A stretch of DNA of 64,000 nucleotides, from NCBI RefSeq assembly GCF_900100075.1, contig NZ_FNEG01000005.1, positions 372,001-436,000 of the forward strand, read 5' to 3'. This DNA comes from Chryseobacterium jejuense (GTDB taxonomy: Bacteria > Bacteroidota > Bacteroidia > Flavobacteriales > Weeksellaceae). Positions within the stretch are counted from its first letter, which is position 1. Each line of letters starts with the position of its first letter. Positions 27,618-36,361 of this stretch are shown here, piece after piece. The position numbers were made by a program, and so were the translations under genes. The notes under the pieces were generated by a model, which was not told the origin of the DNA, did not search any database, and saw only the letters and a program-made list of their open reading frames with translations.

Positions 27618-29576
27618 TTATTTTTTGATCAGGTTTCCGGCTTTTTGTCCGTTCACTGTTACGATATAAACTCCAGGAAGCATATTGGATGGTAACTGTA
27701 TATCCAGTCTATTCGCACCATCGGTAAGATTAACTTTTTCAGAAAGTTCTTTTCTTCCGGTTAAATTCATTACCTCTACAGTTCCTTTCCCTGCTTTTCC
27801 ATTAAATACAACACTAAATCTATCTGTTGCTGGATTTGGACTGATGGCATACGGGGACTCATTAGTTGCAGCTGTTGCAATAAGTCCTGCCGGAGAAGTT
27901 CCTCCTCCAACACCTACTGCATTCCAAGCATTGGTAACCTGTGTTACTTCATTACTTCCTGCACCATATAAATCTGTTGCAGCCTGTAAAGAATATGTTC
28001 TAGCATTTGCATAAGTGGAAGTAGAAATAAGATAAGTAGTAAGTGTTCTGTAAGCAATAGCTGCTGCCTTATCTAATCCTATTCCTGAAACATTATAAGC
28101 AAAACCGTTATCATTGGTTCCTGATCCACCTGTTACCAGTAAATAATACCAGAAATTTAAAACTCCTGAATTGGTATGAACCCCACAATAATCATTAGCC
28201 TGACTAGGACTTGCACAACCTGAAGTAGTTGCGGTCTTCCAATAAGTACCCAAATAGGTATCTGGCTGGCTGTAGGCATTAGGATTAGCCATATCTCTGA
28301 TCACATAACTGAAATCTTCTCCTAACGTCCAGCTAGCCTGAGTAGGTCTTGCCCAGCGCTCAATTGAGTTTCCAAAAATATCAGAGAAGCCTTCATTCAA
28401 TGCTCCCGGTTCTCTTTGATACACAAGATTAGCTGTTTTAGATGTCATTCCGTGTGTAATTTCGTGTCCACAAACATCAATAGCTGTTAGAGGTTTTCCA
28501 CCATTTGTACTAGAACTTCCGTCACCATAAGTCATTCTCGAACCATCCCAAAACGCATTGAAATAATTGGTAGAATAATGAACATAGGATTTTATAGCAA
28601 AATGATTGTTATCAATACTCTTTCTTCCGAATTTTGTAAACAGATAATCCACTGTCATTTCTGCACCCCAATGGGCATCGGTAGCATACTGATCCTTATT
28701 GGTATTTACATTGTTCCATACATTATCTGTATCTGTAAAATCTACTGCTGAAGCATAGCTGGTTCCTTTTTTCAAATTATAGGTTTCTACAGAAGTTCCG
28801 CCATTTCTACCCGTCTCTCTAAGCCTGTAGCTTCCATTATAAGAATCTGTTACAATATTTCTGTTCCCACTGTAACCTGTAGTGGCAGTTCCAGGGGTAT
28901 TTACATCGTGAATGATAGCATCCATTCCCAAAACTTTTCCATTTTTGGCATCAACAAATACATATTGTCTGCTTAGAGGTTTCTCTGCATAAATATCAAA
29001 TTTATAAGCTAACTTCAGGTCTTTAAGTGTTTCATCAGTTGGATCCGAATAATAGACAATCTCGCCCTTAGGAGCAAAACTTGCATTATCATCTTTGGTT
29101 TCTTTTTTAATAAAATCTTCCTCTTCTTTATTTTGCCATTTATACTGTTCTGCTCCCACAAAATTTAGAGCATTTTGTAAAGCAATTTCTTCAGAAATAT
29201 TAGATTTCTTCTCTACTCCTGATGGAACTTTAAGCACCCATTTTCCGGACTGACCTACAATTTTACCGTTTTTAGTCTGTACAGCCATCATTCCATATTC
29301 AACAGGAATATCATTTACTGTCTGTTGAAATCTATGGGTTTCAAAACCTAGTTTATCGGTTTCAAGTCCTAATTTGCGGGCTTGTCCCGGTGAAAGTTTT
29401 TCAGATCTTTCATCAAGTAAAACCGGACTCCCTTGAAAAGTAGGTCCATTTTTATCAAATCTTAGGAATTCTGCATGTAATCCACTTTTACCAGGAATTA
29501 CTTTTGATGGTGTGTTTTGTCCAAAAACGAATGAGCAGGCTGCAACGCTTACTGTCAGGATAAATTTTGTTTTCAT
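27618..29576 (-). CDS. M4 (thermolysin-like) metallopeptidase with T9SS sorting domain
   Basis: 652 residues: a signal peptide (1-20), an FTP/PepSY-type propeptide (about 50-225) and an M4 catalytic domain (about 235-555). The zinc motif is HEITH (371-375) with the third ligand in NEGFSDIFG (E395); the catalytic histidine is in CGVHTNSGVLNFWYYLL. A T9SS sorting domain follows (about 570-652: SPNPATDRFSVVFNG..PGVYIVTVNGQK). It is made as a zymogen, exported by Sec and T9SS and probably released to digest protein. Single gene. Confidence 0.95.
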   Translation of the reverse strand: MKTKFILTVSVAACSFVFGQNTPSKVIPGKSGLHAEFLRFDKNGPTFQGSPVLLDERSEKLSPGQARKLGLETDKLGFETHRFQQTVNDIPVEYGMMAVQTKNGKIVGQSGKWVLKVPSGVEKKSNISEEIALQNALNFVGAEQYKWQNKEEEDFIKKETKDDNASFAPKGEIVYYSDPTDETLKDLKLAYKFDIYAEKPLSRQYVFVDAKNGKVLGMDAIIHDVNTPGTATTGYSGNRNIVTDSYNGSYRLRETGRNGGTSVETYNLKKGTSYASAVDFTDTDNVWNNVNTNKDQYATDAHWGAEMTVDYLFTKFGRKSIDNNHFAIKSYVHYSTNYFNAFWDGSRMTYGDGSSSTNGGKPLTAIDVCGHEITHGMTSKTANLVYQREPGALNEGFSDIFGNSIERWARPTQASWTLGEDFSYVIRDMANPNAYSQPDTYLGTYWKTATTSGCASPSQANDYCGVHTNSGVLNFWYYLLVTGGSGTNDNGFAYNVSGIGLDKAAAIAYRTLTTYLISTSTYANARTYSLQAATDLYGAGSNEVTQVTNAWNAVGVGGGTSPAGLIATAATNESPYAISPNPATDRFSVVFNGKAGKGTVEVMNLTGRKELSEKVNLTDGANRLDIQLPSNMLPGVYIVTVNGQKAGNLIKK

Positions 29577-29900
29577 AAATAATATTTGTTAAGTGTAAAA
29601 CGAAGGTAAAAATTTTTCACAATAAAATGACATACATATTGTAAAAAATTCAATAGAAAATATAAATCATTACACAAACCATAATAATGATTTTAAAACA
29701 AAACGAAATAATTAAAAATAATTTTATTATTTTGAAAATTTTACATGAATTAAATTCACAAAAATCAATATTTTGTGAATTATTATTTTCGTTATGCAAA
29801 ACATTTTATTGAATAAAATTCTTTTGATTCTAAATATCTATTAAAAAAATAAGGCTATCTCCAGAGAGACAGCCTTTGAATATTTTTAAAAAGTTTGTTT
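29577..29900. other. AT-rich gap between the M4 peptidase and T9SS plug genes
   Basis: About 320 bases of very AT-rich sequence with no credible ORF. A CGAAGGTA (minus TACCTTCG, one mismatch to TAnnTTTG) at about 29601 could be the peptidase -7 box. The plug gene terminator is at the right end. I see nothing else. Confidence 0.5.
29843..29876 (-). terminator. Terminator of the T9SS plug gene
   Basis: AAGGCT (29851-29856) and AGCCTT (29871-29876), with TCTC/GAGA pairing inside, next to an A-run that gives a U-tract on the minus transcript. Confidence 0.7.
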
Positions 29901-31115
29901 TTATTTTCTAACAGGAGTCCTGAATTCTCCATACCCTATCAACCCATCATAATTTCTTCCGAAAGGAGCATAGTAAAGAAATGCCTGATAAAGGTTTTCT
30001 GTCTGCCAGAAGTTACCATTCACTTCTCCAAAATTTAAAGGAGCATCACCTTGTTTTGTTGCAAGAACATAGTTATAAAACCCTTGTTTCAGGAATAACT
30101 TGGCAACATATTGCTTTGTAGCGGCATCATATTGCATCTGGTTTTCTTTACTGGGTTTAAAATTATTGAATCCTCCCAAAATATAAATGTCTTTATCTAC
30201 CGGATCAGATTCAAGAGAAAAATACACCCATGAATAATCAGCTTCTCTTTCAGCATCTCTTTCTCTTCCCAAATCATTTCTTCTGTAATACCATGCCCCA
30301 TTTACATCAGGCTGATACTGATAATTTAAAGGAAATGCCCAAACCGGATGTAAATACGTATGATTGCCATCATCTTTTACTTCTACCGCACGAACCATAT
30401 CTGCAGCGATCGTCATATTTTTATTATCAAAATAGTAAAATTCATTGTCTCCAGGGAAAACAAGGTTCATCTGCTGGAAAAGCAATTGGTTCCCCAAAAC
30501 AGTACTTGGCTTCAGATCAGAAATTACCATATTCGGATTGTTATTCTGCATCACGTTCAAACTCATGGAGTTGACATTGGAGGAAAGATCTCCCACTTTT
30601 GGTAAAGCCTTTATTTCTACTCTTTGATTGATATTGGGATTCTTGGCATCTGCAATCCTTGAAACATTAACACCAAGGGAAGCACCATCTTCTACCAGAT
30701 AAAAACGTCTTTTGAATAGGGGCTTGTCCGCAGAATCCTTATAAACAATCAACTCAAAGTTTCCTGATATCTTTGGTTGTATTTTATCATTGGGAAAAGT
30801 CAGTTTATAATGAGTATACGCCTGTAAAGTATTGAATGAATACTGAAATTTATCTAATAATCCATTCATACTGCCTGTGGCAATTTCTGTAAAGAAGAGA
30901 TTATCATCATTCCAGTTTCTGTCATAATGTTTGATGGTATATCGATAGATCTCACTGCCATTAGTAAGATCGTCAAAACTCAATACCAATTGTTCACCGA
31001 ACTTAATGACCGGCGTTTCATCATTCGTCTGAGGGTTAAACAACTGGATGCTTTGGATATTTTGTCCATACATCAGCCCACCCAGTGAAAGTAAGAGTAT
31101 TCGCAAAGTTTTCAT
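29901..31115 (-). CDS. Type IX secretion system plug protein (DUF5103 family)
   Basis: 404 residues with signal peptide 1-17 (ending LMYGQ). The order of motifs (SIQLFNPQTNDETPVIKFGEQ, YTIKHYDRNW, LFKRRFYLVED, LVFPGDNEFYYFD, then a C-terminal RRNDLGRERDAEREADYSWVYFSL segment) matches the DUF5103 family. Its Flavobacterium johnsoniae member was described as the plug that closes the SprA translocon on the periplasmic side. It fits the two T9SS cargo proteins in this window, although no other T9SS gene is adjacent. Confidence 0.8.
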   Translation of the reverse strand: MKTLRILLLSLGGLMYGQNIQSIQLFNPQTNDETPVIKFGEQLVLSFDDLTNGSEIYRYTIKHYDRNWNDDNLFFTEIATGSMNGLLDKFQYSFNTLQAYTHYKLTFPNDKIQPKISGNFELIVYKDSADKPLFKRRFYLVEDGASLGVNVSRIADAKNPNINQRVEIKALPKVGDLSSNVNSMSLNVMQNNNPNMVISDLKPSTVLGNQLLFQQMNLVFPGDNEFYYFDNKNMTIAADMVRAVEVKDDGNHTYLHPVWAFPLNYQYQPDVNGAWYYRRNDLGRERDAEREADYSWVYFSLESDPVDKDIYILGGFNNFKPSKENQMQYDAATKQYVAKLFLKQGFYNYVLATKQGDAPLNFGEVNGNFWQTENLYQAFLYYAPFGRNYDGLIGYGEFRTPVRK

Positions 31116-31159
31116 TATGACGAAGATAACGAAAAATAGCCATTTTCTTAATAATATCG

Positions 31160-31167
31160 TATTTTTG
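31160..31167 (+). promoter_or_regulatory. Probable -7 promoter box of the MBL-fold gene
   Basis: TATTTTTG matches TAnnTTTG and lies 18 bases before the ATG at 31186, which supports that start over a longer upstream frame. Confidence 0.5.
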
Positions 31168-31185
31168 AATAAAAATATTCAGACT

Positions 31186-31824
31186 ATGCTTCAGATTCAA
31201 GGATTCGTATGCAACTTTGCAAGTGAGAACACCTACATTCTTTATAATGAAAACAAAAATGCCTGGTTAATAGATCCGGGAAATATGAATGAACAGGAAA
31301 CCAGAGCCATTGATAACTTTATTAAAGAAAAAGAACTGAACATCCAGAAAATTCTTTTAACCCATGCTCATATTGACCATGTTTTGGGGCTTCAATGGGC
31401 ATTTGACACGTTCAAAGTTCCGGTAAATATGCATAAAGAAGATCAGGAAGTTCTCGATATGCTTCAAGCAAGTGGAATGCGATTCGGATTCCCTGTTGAT
31501 CCTGTAAAAGTAGATATTGTATACGTAAACGAGGGAGAAGAACTTGATCTGGATGGAGAGAAATTCAACATCTATCACGTTCCGGGACATTCTCCAGGAA
31601 GTGTAGTGTACCACAACGAAAATCAAAAGTTTATGATCTCAGGAGATGTGCTTTTTGAAGGCAGTATTGGAAGAACAGATCTTTACAAAGGAAATTACGA
31701 ACAGTTAATTGATGGTATCAAGACAAAACTGTTTGTATTGGATCCTGAAACACAGGTTTTCTCCGGTCATGGAAACCCTACCTCTATTGGATTTGAGAAG
31801 CAGTATAATCCGTTTTTAAAGTAA
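31186..31824 (+). CDS. MBL-fold metallo-hydrolase (glyoxalase II-like)
   Basis: 212 residues from ATG 31186 (MLQIQGFVCN); the longer frame starting at 31048 runs antisense into the plug gene. Metal ligands are THAHIDHVLG, HVPGHSPGS, SGDVLFEGSIGRTD and SGHGNPTS, the full metallo-beta-lactamase set of the YcbL/GloB type. It likely hydrolyses a thioester such as S-lactoylglutathione or a bacillithiol equivalent; the substrate is not proven. Confidence 0.9.
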   Translation: MLQIQGFVCNFASENTYILYNENKNAWLIDPGNMNEQETRAIDNFIKEKELNIQKILLTHAHIDHVLGLQWAFDTFKVPVNMHKEDQEVLDMLQASGMRFGFPVDPVKVDIVYVNEGEELDLDGEKFNIYHVPGHSPGSVVYHNENQKFMISGDVLFEGSIGRTDLYKGNYEQLIDGIKTKLFVLDPETQVFSGHGNPTSIGFEKQYNPFLK

Positions 31825-31910
31825 AAAATAAAACTTTTAAGATTATAAATTGATATTGCTGTGAATTGAACCTTATTTTAAATTATAATTTTGGAGATGC
31901 AACCTGCTTA

Positions 31911-32489
31911 ATGATTCATTCAATGGAAAATCCAATAAAAATAGGAAATTATTACTATGATATCAACAGTGAACATTTCTGTCTGGAATGGGGAGAATCT
32001 TTAAGAAATTTCAATGAATTGTCTTATCTGAGTCAATTTCCCAATCTTAGATCTGCTACTTTTACCAATACAAACCTCAATGATGAAGGCTTGGCTCACG
32101 TATCAAATTGCAGTATGATTGAAAATTTAAATTTACAGGATACCGAAATTACAAACGAAGGCATACAATATTTACAAAATCTGTACACTCTGAGATATCT
32201 TCGATTAAAAGATAACTTACAACTTACAAATGAATGCGTTCCCTATTTGATAGAGCTGGAGAATTTAGAGAATCTTGAAATACAAGAAACATCAATTACT
32301 GAAAATGGGCTGAAAAAATTAACGGCTTTGAAATATCTTGAAAAGCTTATTATTTACGTTCAGAATAACAATTACACATTTGAAGGTCTTTTACAAATAT
32401 CCCGTGAACTTCCAGAAGATTGTGAGCTTTTAGCAAAAGGAAATGGGTCATTCTATAATGGGGAATTTGAAGGCACATGGAAAGACTAG
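31911..32489 (+). CDS. Leucine-rich repeat protein, no signal peptide
   Basis: 192 residues if the ATG at 31911 is used; 31923 (MENPIKIG) is as likely, and a TTG at 31866 gives a longer form. After a beta-rich start come four to five LRR units (FPNLRSATFTNTNLNDEGL, CSMIENLNLQDTEITNEGI, LYTLRYLRLKDNLQLTNE, LENLENLEIQETSITENGL). It is predicted cytoplasmic. It starts a run of three plus-strand genes of unknown role; with the next gene it looks like the small modular proteins often found as immunity or accessory genes, but nothing proves that. Confidence 0.7.
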   Translation: MIHSMENPIKIGNYYYDINSEHFCLEWGESLRNFNELSYLSQFPNLRSATFTNTNLNDEGLAHVSNCSMIENLNLQDTEITNEGIQYLQNLYTLRYLRLKDNLQLTNECVPYLIELENLENLEIQETSITENGLKKLTALKYLEKLIIYVQNNNYTFEGLLQISRELPEDCELLAKGNGSFYNGEFEGTWKD

Positions 32490-32507
32490 AAAAATAAACG
32501 ACTGTTT

Positions 32508-32912
32508 ATGACCAGAACATACATCATAAATCAGATTGATGCTGTATTTGACCTACTGGTATCAGATTCATCATATTTGAAGAAAAAATGGAGTAAATAT
32601 TACAATACAGAATATAAAGACAATTGTGAACGGCTTTTATATTTTGACATGATGGCGATTAGCGCTTTCATAATAAAGTTATTTCAAAAGAAAAAATCAA
32701 AAGCCCTTCAATCATTTTTTGATAAAGTTGAAATTATCCTTAATGATGCTGATTCCGAAGTTAAAAATTTAATTTTGGCAGGATTAATAGAAGGAATCCA
32801 ACAGATATGTCCGTATAAAAAAATTGATATGCGATACGAATTTGATACCTGGCTCTCTCCTTTGACCAAAAAGCATTGGGATAAATTAACGGGCTTTTAT
32901 AAATTTGATTAA
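32508..32912 (+). CDS. Small uncharacterised protein, possibly immunity-like
   Basis: 134 residues, predicted mostly helical, no signal peptide. The C-terminal phrase FDTWLSPLTKKHWDKLTGFYKF resembles the end of small proteins found near contact-dependent or polymorphic toxins, but I cannot name a family with confidence. It begins 18 bases after the LRR gene and is probably co-transcribed. Confidence 0.6.
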   Translation: MTRTYIINQIDAVFDLLVSDSSYLKKKWSKYYNTEYKDNCERLLYFDMMAISAFIIKLFQKKKSKALQSFFDKVEIILNDADSEVKNLILAGLIEGIQQICPYKKIDMRYEFDTWLSPLTKKHWDKLTGFYKFD

Positions 32913-32986
32913 ATCACATAATAGACAAAAAAAACATCTAAAGAAGTATATATACCTTTAGCCATAGATAACTTATAAGTATTACA

Positions 32987-33817
32987 ATGAAATCAAAAAA
33001 AATATATACTTTATTTTTTATCTTGTTTTTTTACATGATAAAAGTGAATGCTCAATTTGTAGGGTATTATAAGTTCGATGACGAAGATTTAGATTCGCCA
33101 AATCCTTCATTATTTATATTACCCAACAATGAATTTTATTTTTTCAAATATGGCAGTTGGAAAACCGGAAAATGGTCTAAAGTTGATGAAGACAATATAA
33201 TATTAACTGAAGTTAAAGCTGAAGAAGATCCTATTGAAGTTTATGGAAAATTTGATAAAAATAAAAAAGATATTACCATTAATCTATTGGGCTACCTGAA
33301 TGGGCCTTCTAAATCATATGCTTTTATAAATTTTTCCAGGGATATTACCGCTCAGAAAAAATTTCAGTCCATTTTTAATGATGATAAGAAATTATTCGAA
33401 AGTAGTTATGAGTTCACAAAAAACAACAACGGGTATAATTGGATGACAATCAGTATTCCACGCAATAAAAATAAGTATAAAAACAATATCAGCTATCCTT
33501 TTGACGCATTGAGTTACACATATCCAATAAATAAAAAGTATAATTACTACATTGTCATACAAAATATTGATTCTATTCTGTCACCCGTCACCTTAAAACT
33601 TACAAAACAAAATAAAAACTATTACATTGGTTTTGATAGATTTATAAAACAAAAAGAGTTGACAGCTGCTGAAACATTGAAAAAGATTCAAGATGCCAAA
33701 ATATCAGTTGAAAGTGGAAGTCATAAAAAGAATTTCGGAACTAAAATCCCGTATCAATCTGTTGAAAAAAGTATGATAAACGAAACTTCAGTTCTTACTT
33801 CACCGGACGAAAAATAG
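32987..33817 (+). CDS. Uncharacterised secreted protein
   Basis: 276 residues. Signal peptide 1-22 (ending KVNAQ). The mature protein starts FVGYYKFDDEDL and has a WKTGKWSKVDEDNI segment that suggests a small beta-domain. It is rich in Lys, Asn and Tyr; the C-terminus is Ser/Thr/Lys-rich and looks disordered. No family recognised. Its A-rich codon use resembles that of its two upstream neighbours and the 18.6-20.4 kb pair rather than the housekeeping genes. Confidence 0.65.
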   Translation: MKSKKIYTLFFILFFYMIKVNAQFVGYYKFDDEDLDSPNPSLFILPNNEFYFFKYGSWKTGKWSKVDEDNIILTEVKAEEDPIEVYGKFDKNKKDITINLLGYLNGPSKSYAFINFSRDITAQKKFQSIFNDDKKLFESSYEFTKNNNGYNWMTISIPRNKNKYKNNISYPFDALSYTYPINKKYNYYIVIQNIDSILSPVTLKLTKQNKNYYIGFDRFIKQKELTAAETLKKIQDAKISVESGSHKKNFGTKIPYQSVEKSMINETSVLTSPDEK

Positions 33818-33825
33818 ATACGCTA

Positions 33826-33860
33826 ACAAAAAAACCGCCAGAACCAGGTCCTGACGGTTT
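33826..33860 (-). terminator. Terminator of the trehalose-locus operon
   Basis: AAACCG..CAG and CTG..CGGTTT (33832-33860) form a stem with the A-run at 33828-33834 giving a U-tract on the minus strand. Confidence 0.75.
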
Positions 33861-33881
33861 CGTGTTATAAAGAAATAGAGT

Positions 33882-36338
33882 TTAGAAATCTAAAGTAATT
33901 GAAGCTCGGGCAGCAGCTCCCATTATAGGTCTTGCCATTCTGATAGCAGACCCTGCTACAGCCTGAGATCTTGGATCTCCTTCTGTAATTCCGATCGTAT
34001 TAAAGATATTGGTTCCATCAACTGCAAAACGAATTTTACCCAGCTGATAAGACATTCCTGCTCCAAATTCAGTGAAGGAAGGTAGAATGTTATCATCTGT
34101 ATTTCCTTCATCCTGGAAACGCTTCCCATAATAATTCATGCTTACATACGCTCTCCAATCTTTGGTGATATTCACTGCGGGAGAAATATTGAAATAGAAC
34201 TTAGGAATTCTTCTTACAACATTACCACTATAGTCAAATGTAGTACCATTGGCGTTTCGTCCGTTAAAATCCTTATATTTTGGATTCTGAATCGTTCCGT
34301 TGAAAGTAACTTCAAAAATATTATTGAATAATCTTGCATACCCTTCAATTTCAACTCCAAAATTGGTAGTATTGGCAAATTTATTTTCTGAAGTTCCGTC
34401 TGAATAAACATCGGTAAACGAAAGATTTTTAAGCGCAGAATAAAAAGGAATCACTGCAATATCGAAAGTACGGGAATAATATTTATACCCTACTTCCAGT
34501 TGATTGGTTAATACAGGTTTTACAAGATCAAGTTTTCCTATATTATTGTAATATGCTTCTTCATTCGGAGATCTGAAACCATGAGAGAAACGAGCATATA
34601 CTGCATTTTCACGATTAATCTTATAATTGGAAGCTAAGGTGTAAGAGACTTTGTTAATATCATAATACCAATACGTATATTGATTTCCTAAAACATTCAT
34701 ATTATCATCTGCTGTGGTAGTATCAAAACCATGTGTTCCGTCTACCGTTAATCCTGAATTATTAAGATTAGCTGTAGTGGTATTCACTTTATATCCTCTG
34801 TAATAATCACGGCTGTAACGGATTCCTCCATTAAAACTTAATGCATCCGTTATATTATAATCCAGATTTAAATAAAGATCATTTAAGCTTCCCTGAATCT
34901 GCGAATCCCTAAGTAGGCTAGACATATTTAGAACTCCGTTATAGGTTTTAGAATATCCAGCGCTGCTTGGACTAAGAGAAGGATCAACCAGGTTTAACAA
35001 CTCAGGTCTGTCTGTTGCTGTTGCCAAAATATTACTCCAGTTCCAATATTGATGAGATTTCCAATTTGATTTATAAAACCCGGCCGTTACATTTCCTTTG
35101 TCGAATTTATAGTTGAACTGCAAATCATTCACAAAATTATTCATCTGTTTATCTATAGCCCAGAATCCTAATTTTTGAACAAACTGAGGAGCTACCACTG
35201 CTCCACTGCTTACCATGGAGTACTGATAGTTAGTCATTCCAAGGCCTCCTTTATCTATTGATTTTGTTGCAAAATCAGCACCTGTTTGAGGCGCACCTGC
35301 CGGGAAAATCCCCGTATAGTTCATATCTATATTAGTGTATCGAGTTTTATTGATGACGCTGAAATTTCCACCCAGGTCATACTTAAACTCAGCTCCTAAT
35401 ACATCTACTTTCGGATGAATTCCATCTTCAAGATTTCTGTTGAAAAAGCCACCTCCAGCCTGTGGAATATTTAATTGACTGATGGCTCTGTAGCTGTAGG
35501 TCCCGTAATTAGGATCAAAACCTGCAAATCCTTTCAATTTATCTCCATCTTGTGTCAATGGAATTGGCAGGAAGAAAGTATTTCTGTCATCCAGTTTTTT
35601 ATAATATACTTTAACATATCCTTTATCAAAAACATATTTCAGATTCATTCTGATCTGTCCTCCGTTATTGGCTTTGAATCCTGTTTTTCTGATTCCGTCA
35701 TCTGATCTGTAGAAACCACCAATATTGAAAAATAATTTATCTTTTACCAAAGCACCACCTACATTAAGATCTGTACGGATCAAACCATAGGTACTGGTTT
35801 CCAATTTTGCACTTCCTTTAAAATCATTGGTTCCTTCTTTTGTAATGAAGTTGATAAGACCTCCCGGGGAATTATTGGCATAAATAGATCCGGAACCTCC
35901 TCTCAAAGCCTCTAAGCGGCTTACAGAATTATCCACACGGAAAAAATTATCTGCATTGGCAAATTGAAGCGCCCCATCTTCAAAAACCGGAAGGCCATCT
36001 TCCTGAACCTGCACAAATTCATAAGCTCCTGCAGATGGAATTCCCCTTGCAAAAAGGTTGTTCCCTACTTCACCACCTGAAGTTTCCACGGCAAACCCCG
36101 GAACTCTCTGAAGCAAAGCAGCAGCACTAATCGGGTTCTGCTTTTGAATCTCTTTGGCACTGAATGTTGAAATAGCAGTGCTGGATTCTATTTTTTTCTT
36201 AGGATTGGAATTCCCGGTAATGACAACCTGATCGATAGAAGAAACTTTCACGGAATCTTGTGGAGTTTCCTGTGCATACGCTTTATTGAAATACAATACA
36301 GCAGTTGCGGCGATTAAAAAGATTGATTTTTTTTTCAT
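33882..36338 (-). CDS. TonB-dependent outer membrane receptor
   Basis: 818 residues from the ATG at 36338 (MKKKSIFLIAATAVLYF); the longer frame runs into the trehalase gene. Signal peptide about 1-22 (ending AYAQ), plug domain (about 35-160: QVVITGNSNPKKK, ALLQRVPGFAVETSGGEVGNNLFARGIPS, LEALRGGSGSIYANNSPGGLINFITK) and a 22-strand barrel ending with the aromatic SITLDF. It lacks the CarboxypepD_reg extension and a SusD partner. As third gene of an operon with trehalase (24 bases) and an MFS permease it is inferred to bring trehalose or a related glucoside through the outer membrane; a siderophore role is the alternative from the receptor type alone. Confidence 0.88.
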   Translation of the reverse strand: MKKKSIFLIAATAVLYFNKAYAQETPQDSVKVSSIDQVVITGNSNPKKKIESSTAISTFSAKEIQKQNPISAAALLQRVPGFAVETSGGEVGNNLFARGIPSAGAYEFVQVQEDGLPVFEDGALQFANADNFFRVDNSVSRLEALRGGSGSIYANNSPGGLINFITKEGTNDFKGSAKLETSTYGLIRTDLNVGGALVKDKLFFNIGGFYRSDDGIRKTGFKANNGGQIRMNLKYVFDKGYVKVYYKKLDDRNTFFLPIPLTQDGDKLKGFAGFDPNYGTYSYRAISQLNIPQAGGGFFNRNLEDGIHPKVDVLGAEFKYDLGGNFSVINKTRYTNIDMNYTGIFPAGAPQTGADFATKSIDKGGLGMTNYQYSMVSSGAVVAPQFVQKLGFWAIDKQMNNFVNDLQFNYKFDKGNVTAGFYKSNWKSHQYWNWSNILATATDRPELLNLVDPSLSPSSAGYSKTYNGVLNMSSLLRDSQIQGSLNDLYLNLDYNITDALSFNGGIRYSRDYYRGYKVNTTTANLNNSGLTVDGTHGFDTTTADDNMNVLGNQYTYWYYDINKVSYTLASNYKINRENAVYARFSHGFRSPNEEAYYNNIGKLDLVKPVLTNQLEVGYKYYSRTFDIAVIPFYSALKNLSFTDVYSDGTSENKFANTTNFGVEIEGYARLFNNIFEVTFNGTIQNPKYKDFNGRNANGTTFDYSGNVVRRIPKFYFNISPAVNITKDWRAYVSMNYYGKRFQDEGNTDDNILPSFTEFGAGMSYQLGKIRFAVDGTNIFNTIGITEGDPRSQAVAGSAIRMARPIMGAAARASITLDF

Positions 36339-36361
36339 AGCCCTATTTTTTATTGTTAGTT

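Noticed and set aside
31048..31185. 46-residue extension of the MBL-fold hydrolase
   Set aside because: It crosses the start of the divergent T9SS plug gene and the hydrolase promoter box. The family N-terminus is at 31186.
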